Shown in pieces: positions 1 to 13,634 of a DNA stretch of 64,000 nucleotides. A program made the translations under genes and the position numbers. The DNA is taken from NCBI GenBank assembly GCA_003508835.1, contig PUFA01000162.1, positions 1,736,001-1,800,000 on the forward strand. Direction: 5' to 3'. Each line of letters opens with the position of its first letter. The stretch's first letter is position 1. The stretch comes from Eonycteris spelaea (lineage: Eukaryota; Chordata; Mammalia; Chiroptera; Pteropodidae). The notes below the pieces were generated by a model. It was not told the DNA's origin, did not search any database, and saw nothing but the letters and a program-made list of their open reading frames with translations.

Positions 1-299
1 AGGAGGGGGAGCTGCTCACTCGCTTCTTCCTTTCTGTTTTTCTTTTCGTTGGCTCTTACCAGAGCTGTCGCTGCCAGCCAGGTTGGGGCAGGGCCCAAGC
101 ATCATTGGTTTCCAAAGAGGGAGGGTAGTGGAAATCCTAAGAGGATATGGCTGCAGAAGAAGGTGAATTCCATGACTGCCTGGCTTGGGCAGCTGTTCCC
201 AGAAGGCTATTTATATTTAAAAAGGCATATGTAACTCTGGACTCGAGAATTCTTTGGTCACGTTTCTTCTTTTACATTTCGTTATAATCTTTCTCCTTT

Positions 300-790
300 T
301 CCTCTTGCTCTCTCTCTAACCTTTTTTTTTCTTTATTAAAGTACTGAATAATACAGGATTATTGCGAGTATATCATGTGTAAACAAGTGACATTTCCTTA
401 TCCTCACCAATCATGCATTCCTGTTCCCGCATAGCCTCAGTATTGTGTATACTTCTAGATTTTAATGCTTGTACATACATAATGCTTCCACAGTAAAATA
501 TATACATTTTAAATGGGAATAATATCTATTTCTGCATTACAAATTTGTTGGCATATACAGATATACTTCTTTCAAACAACTGCATGATATCCTGTTGTAA
601 GGAGGTACTAAATTTATCCAAACCACATTGAAAGATGCTTTTGGAAATAAACAGGGATGCTGTGAACATTTTTGAACATACATCTGGACTCACTTGTTAA
701 TGTTTCTGTAAGCAAGATTCTTAGAAATGAGTTTTGGGGACAAAAAGTGTGTTATAGATTTCGGTAAATAATGTAACACTGCCTTACAAA
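300..790 (-). repeat. Probable old L1-type LINE fragment, antisense
   Basis: AT-rich text resembling the reverse strand of mammalian L1M/HAL1 3' ends, such as GGGATGCTGTGAACATTTTTG and the surrounding spacing. Strongly diverged; both boundaries are guesses. Confidence 0.35.
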
Positions 791-995
791 GAGCTTATGA
801 CAGTCTTAAAATATTATCTAATTGTTTTGCCTCTATTGAGACTTAGCATATATTATTTGTACTTATCTCCTATTCCACACTCTTGGACACTTTTTCCATA
901 TATCCTACCTTAGTGTGTTCTCTTTGCTCAGTATCTGGGTTATGAATTGCTCGTCGTCAGTGGTACATAGTGCTTTAAAAGTAGGTACTCAATAC

Positions 996-1232
996 AATAA
1001 TGAGATTTATGTATTTATTTATTTAGGCAACCCGTGGTTGACTGCACAGATTTCAGGACCTTGTCAACCTACAATCCCTTATTTTTTTTTATTTTTTACA
1101 CCTATAGTACCTGATCTTCCTAAGTGCTCTTCCATTCAAGTACTAATCAGGCCCGACCCTGTTTAGCTTCTGAGATCAGACAGGATCGGGCTTGTTCAGG
1201 GTAGCATGGCCGTAGACTAATAATGAGATTTA
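996..1232 (-). mobile_element. 5S-rRNA-derived SINE (MEG-R-like), copy A
   Basis: Antisense SINE flanked by a perfect target-site duplication, AATAATGAGATTTA, at 996-1009 and 1219-1232. On the minus strand it starts with a 5S rRNA-like head of about 105 nt (1217 down to about 1113). This keeps close matches to the 5S gene's internal promoter: A-box-like AAGCTAAACAGGGTCGGGCC and C-box-like AGTACTTGAATGG. A unique body and an A/T-rich tail (TATTTATTTATTTA on the plus strand) follow. 5S-headed SINEs of this design are known from fruit bats. The perfect duplication suggests fairly recent insertion. Confidence 0.88.
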
Positions 1233-1389
1233 AAAACAAAATACTTCTTAATCATTTGGGAATAATAAAGCAATTCCAAGTTCAATCCTTTATTCTCCCA
1301 TTCCTGTGTATACTGGTTTGATATTCCTTAACGATGGATAAATGTCAAGTGCGTACTGGGGTATTGGGAGTAAGTACTCAGATTTGCTA

Positions 1390-1800
1390 GACACTAGTAA
1401 TGATTAATTCTACATTCAATAAATATTATTAAGAGCCTAGTCTGTGCCAGGTGCTATACTAGCGTACTGAAATATTTAGGTCCGATTATATATTTTCACT
1501 CAAGTGTGGAGTATTTCTGCATAAAAATTTCTGATTAGTGCAGGACCGTTTTTTTAAGTAGTTCTTAGGGCTGATGGGATTGGCTTTGATGGATTGGTTC
1601 GGAGGAGGAAGAGAGTGCCAGCTAAGGGTCTTTGCCAGAGCAAATGGTGGGATGGAATTGCATGCAGTTTGTTAAGAAGAAGGCATGCAGGAGGAGTAGG
1701 TTTAGAAAAAAAGCAGGAATTTGGTTTGGGGACATTTTAACCTAGTTAGTCAGGAACCATGGTGGATGCATTTCTGTGACTCACAAAATATCTGAGACAT
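1390..1800 (-). repeat. L2 LINE remnants, antisense
   Basis: Starts with the typical antisense L2 3' end (AATAAATATTATTAAGAGCC, GTGCCAGGTGCTATAC). Further in is text like the L2 body (GCAGGAGGAGTAGGTTTAG, GGGGACATTTTAACC). Degenerate and discontinuous. Confidence 0.5.
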
Positions 1801-3499
1801 AGTAGGTACTTAACGTTTGGCTTTATTTTAATTCAGTGATTTGGCTTTAATAAATATGTGTAATATTCAGTCCTTAGCTCTTTAGTACTGACTCTGTTTA
1901 TACCAAAGAGAAAAGCTCATTAGGATTATAAATGGAAGATAAATTTGAGCTGTATCTTTAGTGAAATTGATATGCCTTTCGCTTTGCCAGAGTGGTTCAA
2001 TAATTTGTTCTTTGAATGCTGATCATCGAGTTCTTTTAATGAACAGGATGTCTATCATATGTATAAGCAGAACTTATTTTAGGTTGTGAGGATCTTTTAT
2101 GTGTGTAGCTGCTTCCTCTAGCATGGGTATGGAACATGATCAGGATATGGAATGCATACTTATGGGACTGACACTGTTGTTTTATGGTGAGAATATAGTT
2201 TTCAGAAAAAAATTGGAAAGTCATTTTAGCATTTTAGGTGCTAAATTTTACCCCTCCCCCACTGAGAGAGTCTGTTCCCCTAGATGTAGTACATAATTGC
2301 TGTTCTTAGTCATTTTTCCAATTTTCCTCTTCATGACTGGTGTTTTGTTCTTTTACAAATTAAACTCATATTTTCCGTTGCTCCTTGTTTCTCTTTTATG
2401 CCGAAATAACCTGTGACATTTGAAAGTTAAATTGTTTGATCTCACAGTTTACATCTTTAGATCATTTGACAAGATTTTGAAACACTTTTAATGAGCTATG
2501 CTACCTTTCTAGGTTATGATAACTTAATGTTCTCGTTGGATGTGAAAATGACATTTTGGTTTAGGTGTTATGTGTACAGAATTTTGAAAAAATGAGCATG
2601 ACATGATCTGGGCATGAAACAAGACAGCTCAGAACAGTGACACCTGCAGTTCTATTTTAGTGGCCAGGACCTATTAGGTAATGAATAATTAGGGACATGC
2701 CATCTTGATACTGTGTTGTTCAGATGTGCCTGTGATTTTTTTATTATTCCAACCTATGTCTCAACTGTTACTAGTACACAGTAATGAACAACTCATCTGT
2801 AAAGTATCAGAAGTTATCATACCTTCAGAAGCTATTGAGAAACATCTGTGAGTTTTCATATTTAAGCTGTATTTCCCACTAGGATACTCCTAAAAATTTG
2901 ATAAACATACACTGAGGAGTATTTCAATAACTTTGAAAAGTGTGAGGGGTTAATTTTAGGTGAATGATAGCTGTGTACACAATTTTGGGGAAAAAATCCT
3001 TCAAGGATTTTTATTTTAATTCATTGTGAAAATATGAAATTATAATTTTATTTGAACATTGTTGGGGTTTTATAATATAGCATTACTCTGGATTTTTTGT
3101 TTACTTTGCTTATAACAAAGAATAAAAATTGGGGAAGCTCTATGAATCTTCTCTTTAGGTGTAACAAAGGGATGCCTGCTTCCTTTTATATGTTTAAGAA
3201 ATTAAGTTCCCATCAAGGCTCAATGCTATTTTCTTCTCCTACTAAAGTTAAATCTAAAAGGAAGAAATGATTAAAGGAAGTATTTTTTCCCATCTGAGAA
3301 TCCTAACTATATTACTTTTTAAGAGATTACTTTTTTTTTTAGTTTTTTTTTATGAAATAGTTTATAGATTTATTCTTTTTTTTTTTTTAAATAGGTTGGA
3401 GAAAGTGAGTTGTAAAGAAGATAATCTAGTCACTTATACTGTGAAGAATCTGGAATTAAGACCTGTGTTCTTAGAATCAAATACAGTTGACTATGTTCT

Positions 3500-4190
3500 T
3501 TATCTAATATTTATTTTTTTTCATTTATATTAAGTGCCTAATATGTGCCACGTACTGTGTTGCTCCTAAGGATATAATAATGAAAATCACAACAAAGGAC
3601 TTTCTTCATGGAGCTTCCATTCTGGTAGAGCAGAAGGACATTCAAAATAAGATGATGTAGACCAGAAGATGATCAGAAAAGGCTTGTCTGGAGAGAGAAC
3701 ATAGGAGAGGAGGCCTGAAAGTTGAGTGGAATCCAATAGTGAAGAATAGGATGAAAGTGTTTGGGGACCATAATAGTTTATTCAAAGGCCCCGAGGCAAT
3801 TAGGAACTAAAAGTAGATTAGAGTAATTGAAGTGTCTTGTGCACTGGTGGTACTTGGATTTACAAAGGCGGAAAGGGTCCTGCAAGCTATGTAACAATTA
3901 AGCATGGATTTTATTCTAATAGTAGTGGGAAGCACTGCAGCATTTCAAAGATGGGAATCACAGTTTAAGAAGTTCTCTTTGCTGCCTTATGGAGATTGCA
4001 GTTGGGCTTTGGATGGGTGGTAAGCACAGAAGCGTCATTGAGGAGGCTATGGCAATAATCAGATGAAGTGTGGTGTTGGAACCATGGTGGTTGCATGGAA
4101 GTGAAGAGAAATAGATGGATCCATGATTGCTTCAGAGGTAGAACTGGCAGAACTTGGACCCTTGGTGATACTCGTTCTTTTAAATTATGG
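3500..4190 (-). repeat. L2 LINE, antisense
   Basis: Ordered matches to the reverse strand of L2: TATGTGCCACGTACTGTG, CATGGAGCTTCCATTCTGG, CAAAGGCCCCGAGGCAATTAGG, GGATTTTATTCTAATAG, GAGGCTATGGCAATAATC and AGGTAGAACTGGCAGAACTT. The order fits one diverged copy. Confidence 0.7.
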
Positions 4191-4426
4191 TTCTTTGTTA
4201 TCTTTCCCGATTCAGTAGCTGAAGAATAGCATCCTACTATTGCTTTAATTTTTTTTTTATTTTTTGTCATCATTTGTCTTTTCATTTCATTTATAGAGTA
4301 TTTTGACTATAAGTGTTTCATGGTTTTTTTTTAAAACTATGGTTTATGTGCTTGGTGTCACAGTTTTTAATAATATAGACTTCATAAATGCATGTGAACT
4401 TGAGAGAGTTTATATATGATTCATTT

Positions 4427-4465
4427 TGAACTTTAGTATAATACAGTGAACTTTAGTATAATACA
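4427..4465. repeat. 20-bp tandem duplication
   Basis: Two adjacent copies of a 20-bp unit starting TGAACTTTAGTATAATACA, at 4427-4446 and 4447-4465. The match is essentially perfect, so the event is recent. Confidence 0.9.
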
Positions 4466-6432
4466 TTTGTTCAGGCTTTTTAAGAGTAAATAACATTTCA
4501 TCTAATGCAGATTTGCCTTAGCTATGCATGTTAAAATCTTTTACTTATTTTTTTAAATTGTTTTATCATGGCTTTTGTTAACTAATTTTACAACTTACAT
4601 AATTTTACATAATATCTTTACAGTTCAATTGTCATCATTGATTAGTTGCAAGGGCCTGATTTTGTTGCATTAGTTATAGTTGTGGAAGTCAGAAAATAAA
4701 GTTTATTAAAGTTTTATGTAAATCAAGGATAAATATTTACAGTGATTGCCTTAGGATTAGTCCCTCTGATAAATGGTGTACTTTTTAATTGTAGGCTTTG
4801 GTACTTCTTTGAGGTCCTACATCCTAGTCATGGTCTCGTTTAGCTGAGATCGTATGGTAGCTCAGATATGTATTATGCCTGAAAAACTCCGGAAATGGCC
4901 ATGTGGCAAGTGTTGCTTGCAAGTCACAGTTGCACATTAGAACAATGGGGGTATAAAAAGAAGGAGCATCAGTTAATGGTTTAGAAAACAGGGATTCTAG
5001 TGCTATGGCCTAGTTGTGTGGCTTAGGCTCAAGATCTCTATTGGAAGATACCTACAAAATTCTTTATAGCTTGGGAGAGGTACTGGGATGAGTATGTCAT
5101 TTCATAGACTTTCTGCTGCCCCCTGGTGGTATTCTGCATTAGTTCAAAGCTACATCTGTGGTCCCTTTACAACCGCAGCCTATGCTCCAGTGCTGGCCTA
5201 CTTGATGGATAACGATCATCCCTTCTAGGCAGCGGACCTTTGGTGCTGTTAACCATCTGTCAATTGATAGAGAAACTCAGTGAAGATGAGCTCATGGAGT
5301 TTGGGAAATTATCAGATAGTTACAACCAAGAAGTCATGCTCAGTGGTAACCAGAGGGAAGTTGATGAATGTACATTTTTAAGAATCAGCATAATTGCTGT
5401 CAGAAAAAAAAAAATGCTGAGTGCATCTTTTTGAGTATGGAGATAAAGATAGAGGAGACCTACACTTGCTTCCCTTGGTTCTGTTTACTTTCTGAGAGAA
5501 GAGTCAACATGGTAAGAATGTGGAAAATGTCTTCTGCCCAAAGGGTGCACAGTTAAGTGCCATCGGTTTAGAATGTACCCTTTTAGATGCTTTCTGGTCT
5601 GAAAATAGTTTGAACTCATCTAGCTATCAAAGTAATTATTAGAATTTTATTTTGGGAGATAGACTTGAACTTGATTTCTCCTATCTGGACCTGTGAGTTG
5701 TTGCTAATTTTGAAACATGGTGTTAGTCCGCAGGGTCATGTTCCTTAAATTAGGTTTCTTTTACCTCAGCGAGTTAAATTTATTTTTCTAAGTATAGGTT
5801 TAGAAGAGATTTGGTAGATTTTCTCTTACTGAAATGGAAAAGGTTTGGTTACTGAGCTAAGTGGGTACTTTTAAGTTCTCAGTGGACTATAAAAACTTAC
5901 TTTGCTATAGATGAGATTTTTTTATATTAATTGAGAAATATGTTTCTTTCAGCCTGCTGCCAATACTAGGTAGTCCCCAATTTAAACACTGAAGGTATAT
6001 TTTAAATTAGTTGTGTTTTATTGTTATGTGTGTGTTTGGAGCCCCAATCAGTCTTCCAGAATTTGTAGAGTATTAAAAGTAGTTGCGCTTCTGTATAAAA
6101 TCACCGGCATACATCTAAGTAGTAATTTTTAACTGCTTCTGGGTAACAGAAGCATTCTGGGAGAAAAGTAGCTTAGAAACTGAAATATTAAATCTTCTAG
6201 GGCATTTTGATGGCATATGAAGCAAAGGAAAATATATTTAAATCTGAACTGCCTTAGAAAATCTGAGGAAAATGGTTAGTGTATAAACAATGTATGTAAA
6301 TTATATGGCACTATTCTCATTGTTTATATAGTATTAAAGAGGCATTGCCTAGTACAATAGTGTGATCGAAAATACAATTAAAATTCTATTTTGGATACTG
6401 TAGGGAGGAAAAAAAATTCTTTTTCCTCTACC

Positions 6433-6931
6433 TGTCATAGATTTTTTCTGGCTGAGGCTCCATAACTTAGACTGACAAAAGACAGATTAACAGATAAAAC
6501 CAACCAAGTTTATTAATACCTTTGGCAATGAGTAACTCAAAGGAGTGGTAAGAACTTCCGCTTATTTAGAATCTTAACAAACAAGTTTTTTGAAAGAGTC
6601 AAGACAAAGAAAAAGGACTTTAAGCAGCTAGGGGCAGCAAATGTGGGAAGACAAATACACGGGAAACAAATGGTAGAAGGCGGCTAGATTTAAGCAAGAT
6701 TCGTTAAATTCCTCTGATGCCATCACTGGGCTGATAAAAATCTAAAGTGTCTCCAGGGATTAACCGCTGTCTTTCCTATTAGAGAGGGGAAGGGGAAGAA
6801 TACCTGTCTAAATTTTTGTTGCTTTTAGGCAAATAGAGGGCAGAGAGCTTTTCTTGTACCTTCTTCCTCTTCTCAGTACCTTCAGTTAAAAATAATTCTT
6901 ATGCCAAAGTGGCATGTTTTACTACCCTTCA
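6433..6931 (-). mobile_element. Solo LTR of an old endogenous retrovirus, antisense
   Basis: About 499 bp bounded by TG...CA. On the minus strand it begins TGAAGGGTAGTAAAACATG and carries the poly(A) signal in AATAAACTTGGTTGG, followed by GTTAATCTGTCTTTTGTC near its 3' end. The flanks CTACC (6428-6432) and ATACC (6932-6936) fit a 5-bp target-site duplication with one mismatch. No internal viral genes are present, so it is a solo LTR. The family name is not assigned. Confidence 0.65.
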
Positions 6932-9469
6932 ATACCAAGAACACTGTCTTTTGCTTTAAGTCCTCAGTGGCTCCTCTGGTCAGGGACAGAAATACCAGTA
7001 AGGAAGTTCAAGGATGGAAGTTATATGCTGTGGTTGGCGTAGGATGGAGAAAAACATATCCAGGATGGCAGGATGGGGGCTGGAGTGTTTGTCAAGATTT
7101 CCTCTTCTCTTTTCCTTTAAAATATTTAATACAGGAAAACAATAACGGAAACATATTTTGTATTTCCAGCCGTTGTTCTTGGACTCTTGATTAAACCCTT
7201 TCAATCAGGCAATTCAAGGAATTTTCTTGAATGATTTTTTTAGATTATAGCTTCCCTCTGTTTTTTTTTTTCCTCTGATCTTTCTTGAGCTCCTATTCAC
7301 ATAGTGACCTGACTAGATTACTTTTTTAATGTTCTTACCTTTTCTCTCCATTTTCCATTTTTCTCTCTTGTTCTACTTTCTGATTTTTTTCAACTTTATT
7401 TTCTGTTGTTTCTATTGAATTTTTTATATTCAGCATGGATTTCCAAGAGCTTTTAAAAAAATTCTCTGAATTTTTTTGTTCTCATTTGATAGCTCTGAGA
7501 ATGTTAATAATAGTTTGTTGGGGGTTTTTTGTTTTGTTTTGTTTTAACATTATCATTTCCCTATTTACTCTTTTCTTCCGAGTTCATTTTTTGTTATTTT
7601 TCATTTTACTCTCTGTCTGTTATTAGAATTTTTTCAAATGTCTGTGGTTTTTAACTGTCCATTCACATGTTCAAGGAAGCACTAAAATTGCTATTTGAAA
7701 GTGCTTTGCATGAGTGGAGATTGTTTATTTGATTTCAGTACTAGATGATGAGTGTTCTTAGGTCTCTTCTATTAAAATGTCTGGGGTTTCCAGGGAAAAA
7801 AATGTATCCAGTTGTCTACCTGGAAGATTCCATCCTGGCTCCCAGGATTCTGGGGATCTAAGGTAAAGGGCGAGGGCAGATCCAGCTTCACATCTATTTG
7901 CAGCTTTTATTTAATCCTTTGTTTTTGGTACAGTGCCTCTCCTTCCAGCTGTGTGGTGTCCCTAGGTCCAGAGACTCTTCATTTCCCTTTTTCAGAGAAT
8001 AAACTTCCAGGCTTCTCTGGTATGGGGGAGCAGCATTTGTTCAGCTATGCAAAGTGAGAATCCGGAGGTAACTTCTTTTCAACCAATTTATTTTTTTAGC
8101 TCCACCTTCACCCCCATTTTGTAAAGTACCTGTTATGCAAATCAAGAAGACTTCTCATCTTTTCTCTATTCGGGCTCAGGGTGGTTTTCTTCGGTCTGTC
8201 GAAATCAGAAACTCTATTCCATCACCTTCCTAACTTCTTAAATGAGTTGCTGCTGCCTCTTATTTCGCTCTGCCCCCCCCCACCTCACCCCACCCCGCTT
8301 TTTTTTTAATCCCTGTACTGTCTTTTTAGGGGTGTTTTAAGAGACAATGGAAACTATTGCATATGTTCAGTTAGATATCTTTTTTGAAATCTGATTCATC
8401 GTTTGATTGACTGGATTCAGCTTTCTTTCTTTCCTTCCTCCCCACTCTACCTCCCCCAAAAGAATATATGGGTACTGGATTGCTTGAGTTTCTGAGATTT
8501 GAAGAAAAACCTGTCAATTACCTTTAAAATTATATCCTTTATAGTTTTGCTGATTTCTCTTCCCTTTTGACCTCTCTTTAACCTTTTGCTTTCTTGCCTT
8601 TCCTCCTGAGGTATCAGTGGGTCCGGGCCAAGAAGAGAACGTGGGATTTTCCTGTACCTTATTTAAACATACCTGCCTTCTTCCTCTTTTCTTTTCTTTT
8701 AAACTCACGCATTTTTCTTTCATTATGGTTTCAGTTTTTTTCTTTTACTTTTTTACTTCTTTTAATATACTCATTCCACAGCCTCTTGGTTTGGTAAACA
8801 TCTTATTTGTCACACCTGCCAAAGCTACCCTCATGGTGGATTTTCCTCGTTATGATTTTATAATTTTCAATTGTTTTTTCATCCTCAGCAGAGATTACTT
8901 TTTCAATGGGAGTCCTGTGAACTCTTTCTTGTTGGGAGATCTCTAAGGGACCATTTGCATTTACTCTCTTGTATTTGTATTATTTGGCTTGGAAACCCCA
9001 TACCATGCAAGTAATGTAAATTTGGAGTCTGCATCATCATGTGCTAATTTCAATGGGTCCAATTTTTCTAGTCTTATAGGGATCCTTGCTTTATTTGAAG
9101 GTCTTCATTTCAGTTCCCTCCCTGGATCTGACCTCAGACCATGGCCCCTGCCGTAGGCAGGGATCTTAAAACCCCAGTCCCTGGCTGCTGGTGTCCAAGG
9201 TGCATGTCCCTTTGGGCCATATGTGTTAGCTGTATCTTTTCTACATTGGCTTTGAGATTTCTCTTCTGATACATGGGAAATTCCCTCACTTTATTATTTT
9301 TTTTCCTCTCATTTTATTTTGAAGTGAATGTGGTATTAAAATTTTAGCAGTTACTTTTATGTAGATTTTTATGTGCATGATATTCCCAGGAGATAAACAT
9401 AACTGGGGCCATGTTATGGACTCAGAAGCCATCTCTTTTGCATTCTTTGCATTCTTATTTATTCGTGTG

Positions 9470-10015
9470 TTCCACAAACATCTGTGTGTACTCTGGGTTA
9501 GGCTCTTGAGATTCCAACACAAATGATACTGGGATTCCTGAAGGTGGCAATTCTAAAGAAAATATAATGTGGGAAGGCTATTCTAGACAGAAAGAACAGC
9601 TTGCAAGGTGTGCAATGAACAGTGTGTGAGGGGACCGCTACAGCTGGATATAGGTATAACACAGGCCTAGTGCCTGTATGGAGAGGCTGAAATGTACAGG
9701 CAAAGAAATAGGCTGGATTATGGAAGGCCTTGGTGCTAAGCTAAGGAGTCTGAATATTGTCCAAATTGCTGCGGAAGCCACCAAAAGTCTTAGGCATCAA
9801 GTGAGGAGATCATATTGTATATAGAAAGACCCATCCAACAGCAGTATAGAGGTGGGTGGCAGTGGAGCCAGATTGGAGGCAGAAACTAAAGCAGAAGCAA
9901 ATGGGGATAGAAAAAGGAGAGAAGATCTGATAGCACCTTCAATATGGAATCTCCAGGACTTAGTGGCCAGTTAGACACAGTGGCTGAGGGAGCAAATGAA
10001 GTTGCAAAGTGGTGA
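9470..10015 (-). repeat. L2 LINE, antisense
   Basis: Diverged antisense L2 with landmarks in order: ATTCTAGACAGAAAGAACAGC, ATGGAAGGCCTTGGTGCTAAG and GAGTCTGAATATTGTCC, then GGTGGGTGGCAGTGGAG further in. Confidence 0.65.
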
Positions 10016-11561
10016 TCCTCATGGGTCACATCACAGTTTGCATATTTTGTCTATTTTTGCCATTTAAAAAAAAATTTAAAAAATTAACTTTAAACTGCAT
10101 TAGGTGTGGCTTGCCCTATTCCATTTGCATGGTCTTCCCATTCCCTATTCTCTAACCCAGCTGAACTTCACTCGCCTGGTCTCTGAAGGCATCTGAAGTT
10201 GAGAACCTGGTGGAATGACTTCCCTAGACAGTGTTTCCCAAGGTATGAGGGGTAACAGAGATGAGGCAGGACTAAGAATTGTTGGCAAGGTGACATCATT
10301 CCTCTCCTCTGATTGCTGGCTCTGTCGCCATTCCCAACCTCCAGCCTTCACTCCCACCCCGATCCCCAATCTCTTGTCTGTCCACTATTGGATTTTCTTC
10401 AGGAAAGAGAAGAAGAGAAGAAGAATCTGGACTTTTTCTCTCATAGGTGCCTTGAAAAGTACATTATGCATGTACTAAATGTCATGTCAGATTTTCAGTC
10501 CTTATTGCCACCCTGCAGGAATGCAAGATTACTTTTACTTTACAGATGAGTAAACTGAGTCAGTTTATGTAAGCCAGGCTGCCAGTGTGCTTTAGAATAC
10601 CGCATCAGAATTTCTTAAAAACAGAGGCTAGTAAAGCATGGCCTCATCCTTTTTCTAAGCCATTTGACTTTTGTCATAGCCCTGCTATGGTAGATTCAGA
10701 AGCACACACAATCTTTTTATTCTAGCTGAACAAGCATAAAGTAGAAGGATTTTTAGCTTTCATTTTTAAAAAGCAGACTGAGAAGAAAGGCAAGGAGTGG
10801 AGTGGAAATAGAGAGCCTGTGTTAGCCTTTCCCAGGCTTCTTGAGACAAATGAAATCATCACTGTGCATTTCAATTGGATGTAAAAGCCAACGGATTTTG
10901 GAAACATTGATTATGTCCTAACATTCTTGAGAGCTGCTAGAGTGTTTGTGTCTAAGGACTATGGATGAACTAGATGAATATTAAAATGCCCCTGCTGGTT
11001 TCAGGCTTAGAGAGGCAGTTAATCAGTTGAGTGGGAATAGATCATCTTCAGAGTTTTGGAAATTAGGGTCTAAGAATGAACCCCCGGGGAAAACTATAGT
11101 GATTAGGTGTCATTAGAGCGATGCAAAGTTTTCCTTATTGTTAATGACAACAAGGCAGAGTTTTCAAATGATCTTTTACATTTGACAGGAAACTGAATAG
11201 GTGGATATTGAAGAAAATATAGATGATAGAATAGTAGTAATCCTGATGCTTTCTCTCTGAGATGATGGGAGACATCCGGGGCAAGTATTTCTTTATGCTC
11301 TTAGGTTTGGATTTCACCTTTATCTTTGTTGTTGGTTTGGGTCATCTCCTGGTGCTATTATGTTTTAGGAATAGGAAGGATTTGGGAACCTAATTATACA
11401 CAAAGGGCAACAGTTCCAATTATTTAGAGAAATCTGCAGGTCCACTTCATATTTTTAAAGAAAGCTAATGTAGGAAGCATCTTTTTTAATTTTACAGTGC
11501 AGCCTGTTTAAAAACATAGAATATGCTTAAGAAACACCTCTTTTTAAAAAAAAATAAATAC

Positions 11562-11565
<4 letters not shown>

Positions 11566-11606
<41 letters not shown>
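11566..11606. repeat. (GA)n microsatellite, about 41 bp
   Basis: About 20 uninterrupted GA units. Likely polymorphic; a pure purine strand of this length can adopt triplex structure. Confidence 0.98.
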
Positions 11607-11608
<2 letters not shown>

Positions 11609-13634
11609 AGAGAGATTTTAGACAGCACTGGAAAACAAAGCAAGAAAGTATTTTATACCTTTTATCACTCAAAGGTAACAGTTAGAAGTTGACATACACC
11701 TTCTATACTTTTTTCCTATGGATATCTGTAGTACCTATGTGCTTACAAAAATGCTATCATTCCCTTTTCCAATCTCTGTCTAATCTCTAGTGGAGGCTTA
11801 ATGTCCTGTTACCTTATGATGTGTTTAATGAATTTTCACTGTAGAACTTTTAGTTGTTTCTTTCTTTTTTTTTTTTTTGCCATAAAAAATGATTTCTTGA
11901 ATTTTCTGGTTACTAAATATTTATATTCTGTCACAGAATGACTCAAATGGAGGCCTGGGATATGGTGAATGGAATTAGCTAGTCTTGGTGGTGGTAAGAC
12001 TCTCCATGGAAAAGATGAAGGTTTTGTGTTTCATACTGTCAGAGAACAACTCGAATCATGATTTATAGTATGCAGTTGATATGGCTGGTTTCTTGTCAGT
12101 ATGTCAAATCCACTAATTTTGTCAGCTCCAAATCTGTTTTTTTTTCCTGGAACATTGGAAGGCATCATTTTTAGGAGGAAGGCATAGAAAGGGAGGTTAT
12201 CAGTTGGGAAAGTTATAGGGCAACTGCTGAGAAAGAATACATTTCAGATATCGCAAAATCTAAGTATCAAATATTGTTAAATAAACAAGATGTAGAGGAG
12301 GACAAAAGATGTCATCACACGGGCTCTCCTAACAGCCTGAAGTCTTACTGCCAAAGGGGACTGAAAGGCAAATATGTACACTTGAGCCCGCCCACCCTTT
12401 CTTGCACTTAAGCAAAATAGGTCAGCATCCACTTAGTTCAAGGAGCTGTTTCATAAGGGCTGATTTTATTTGCTAACCAGTTAGTCTGTAAAATTGTGAG
12501 TGCTGCATGTAATAGCAATTTAAAATAAAGGATGATTTAAAGTTAAGGCATCAAAAAAATCTAAAATTTCCCCAACTGTACATTGAAATAAATATGTAGG
12601 TCCTTCAGCTGAGACTATGTGGTTTTTTTTCTAGGCATTTTTTTCTTCAAATAGAAACTGTTTTATTGAATTCTGCTCATTTAAGTTAACACTTTAAATG
12701 TTAAATAAGAACAACAACAAAATCTACGTTCATCTAAATTGGTTTGGAAAAAAGCAATTTGGGAGCCATCCAAATTGAGTTAGAGAAGAATTAAACATTT
12801 ACCACGTGAGTGGTTCAATGGACTGCATTGCCCTAAAAGGTCCATTAGGTTATTACTGACTTTTATGGAAAGTTCTAGTGGATGTAAAGACCTTTATCTG
12901 GATTAAAGCATTTATAAAAAGGCAGTTCATCTGTTTCATAATAAAACATCACTTCTTGATTTCCATTGCTCTTAACAAGGTACCCACAGGTAGTTTCCTA
13001 TTATAAAATTTGAGTAAAATATTACATGCTCATCAGATTTTGACCTTGCATTATTGTTTAATGTATAAGCTAGTAGAGTAAAATTATGGATATGCCAGTG
13101 TTACTCTTGCTGTTATTTTTAGAGATTTCATGCACAAAGCAGAAAGTTTAGTTCACTACATGCTTATAAAACTAATTATGAATGCACTACTTCCTTCTTT
13201 CATTTGCCATTATCAGCATTTAGAAACATCTGGAACTTCCCTGTGGTTTCTTCATTGACATGCTAGCTCTATTTCTTCAGTCTTGGGTCCATATTGCTTA
13301 AACAAATAATAAAAATTCAGTTTTTAATTTCATGACATTCATTTTAAAAGTCCATTAAATCCTCAAAGAAGAATAAATTATGTTCAGTGTGATAATTTTT
13401 ATATTTTCATGTATCGCTTTGATCCATGTAAATTCCCTTAACTAATGGAACAAGCAGATGGAATAAATTATTCCGTTGTAGGAAACTGAGGCACTGCGGT
13501 TGGAGCACAAGTTAATGATGGCAAGCATTAGAACTCAGATTTTCTGAGCAGTCGCTCCATGGATACTTGTGTTGTGCACATCGTGGTATTTTAATTCTTG
13601 AAAATTGATGTTCAGTATGTAATTCATCTGATAG

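Noticed and set aside
1..250. Possible promoter or CpG island at the window start
   Set aside because: Too few CpGs and no promoter elements; the sequence is unremarkable.
1113..1217. Possible 5S rRNA gene
   Set aside because: Truncated, diverged, followed by SINE body and bounded by target duplication; it is a SINE head, likewise at 35328-35424.
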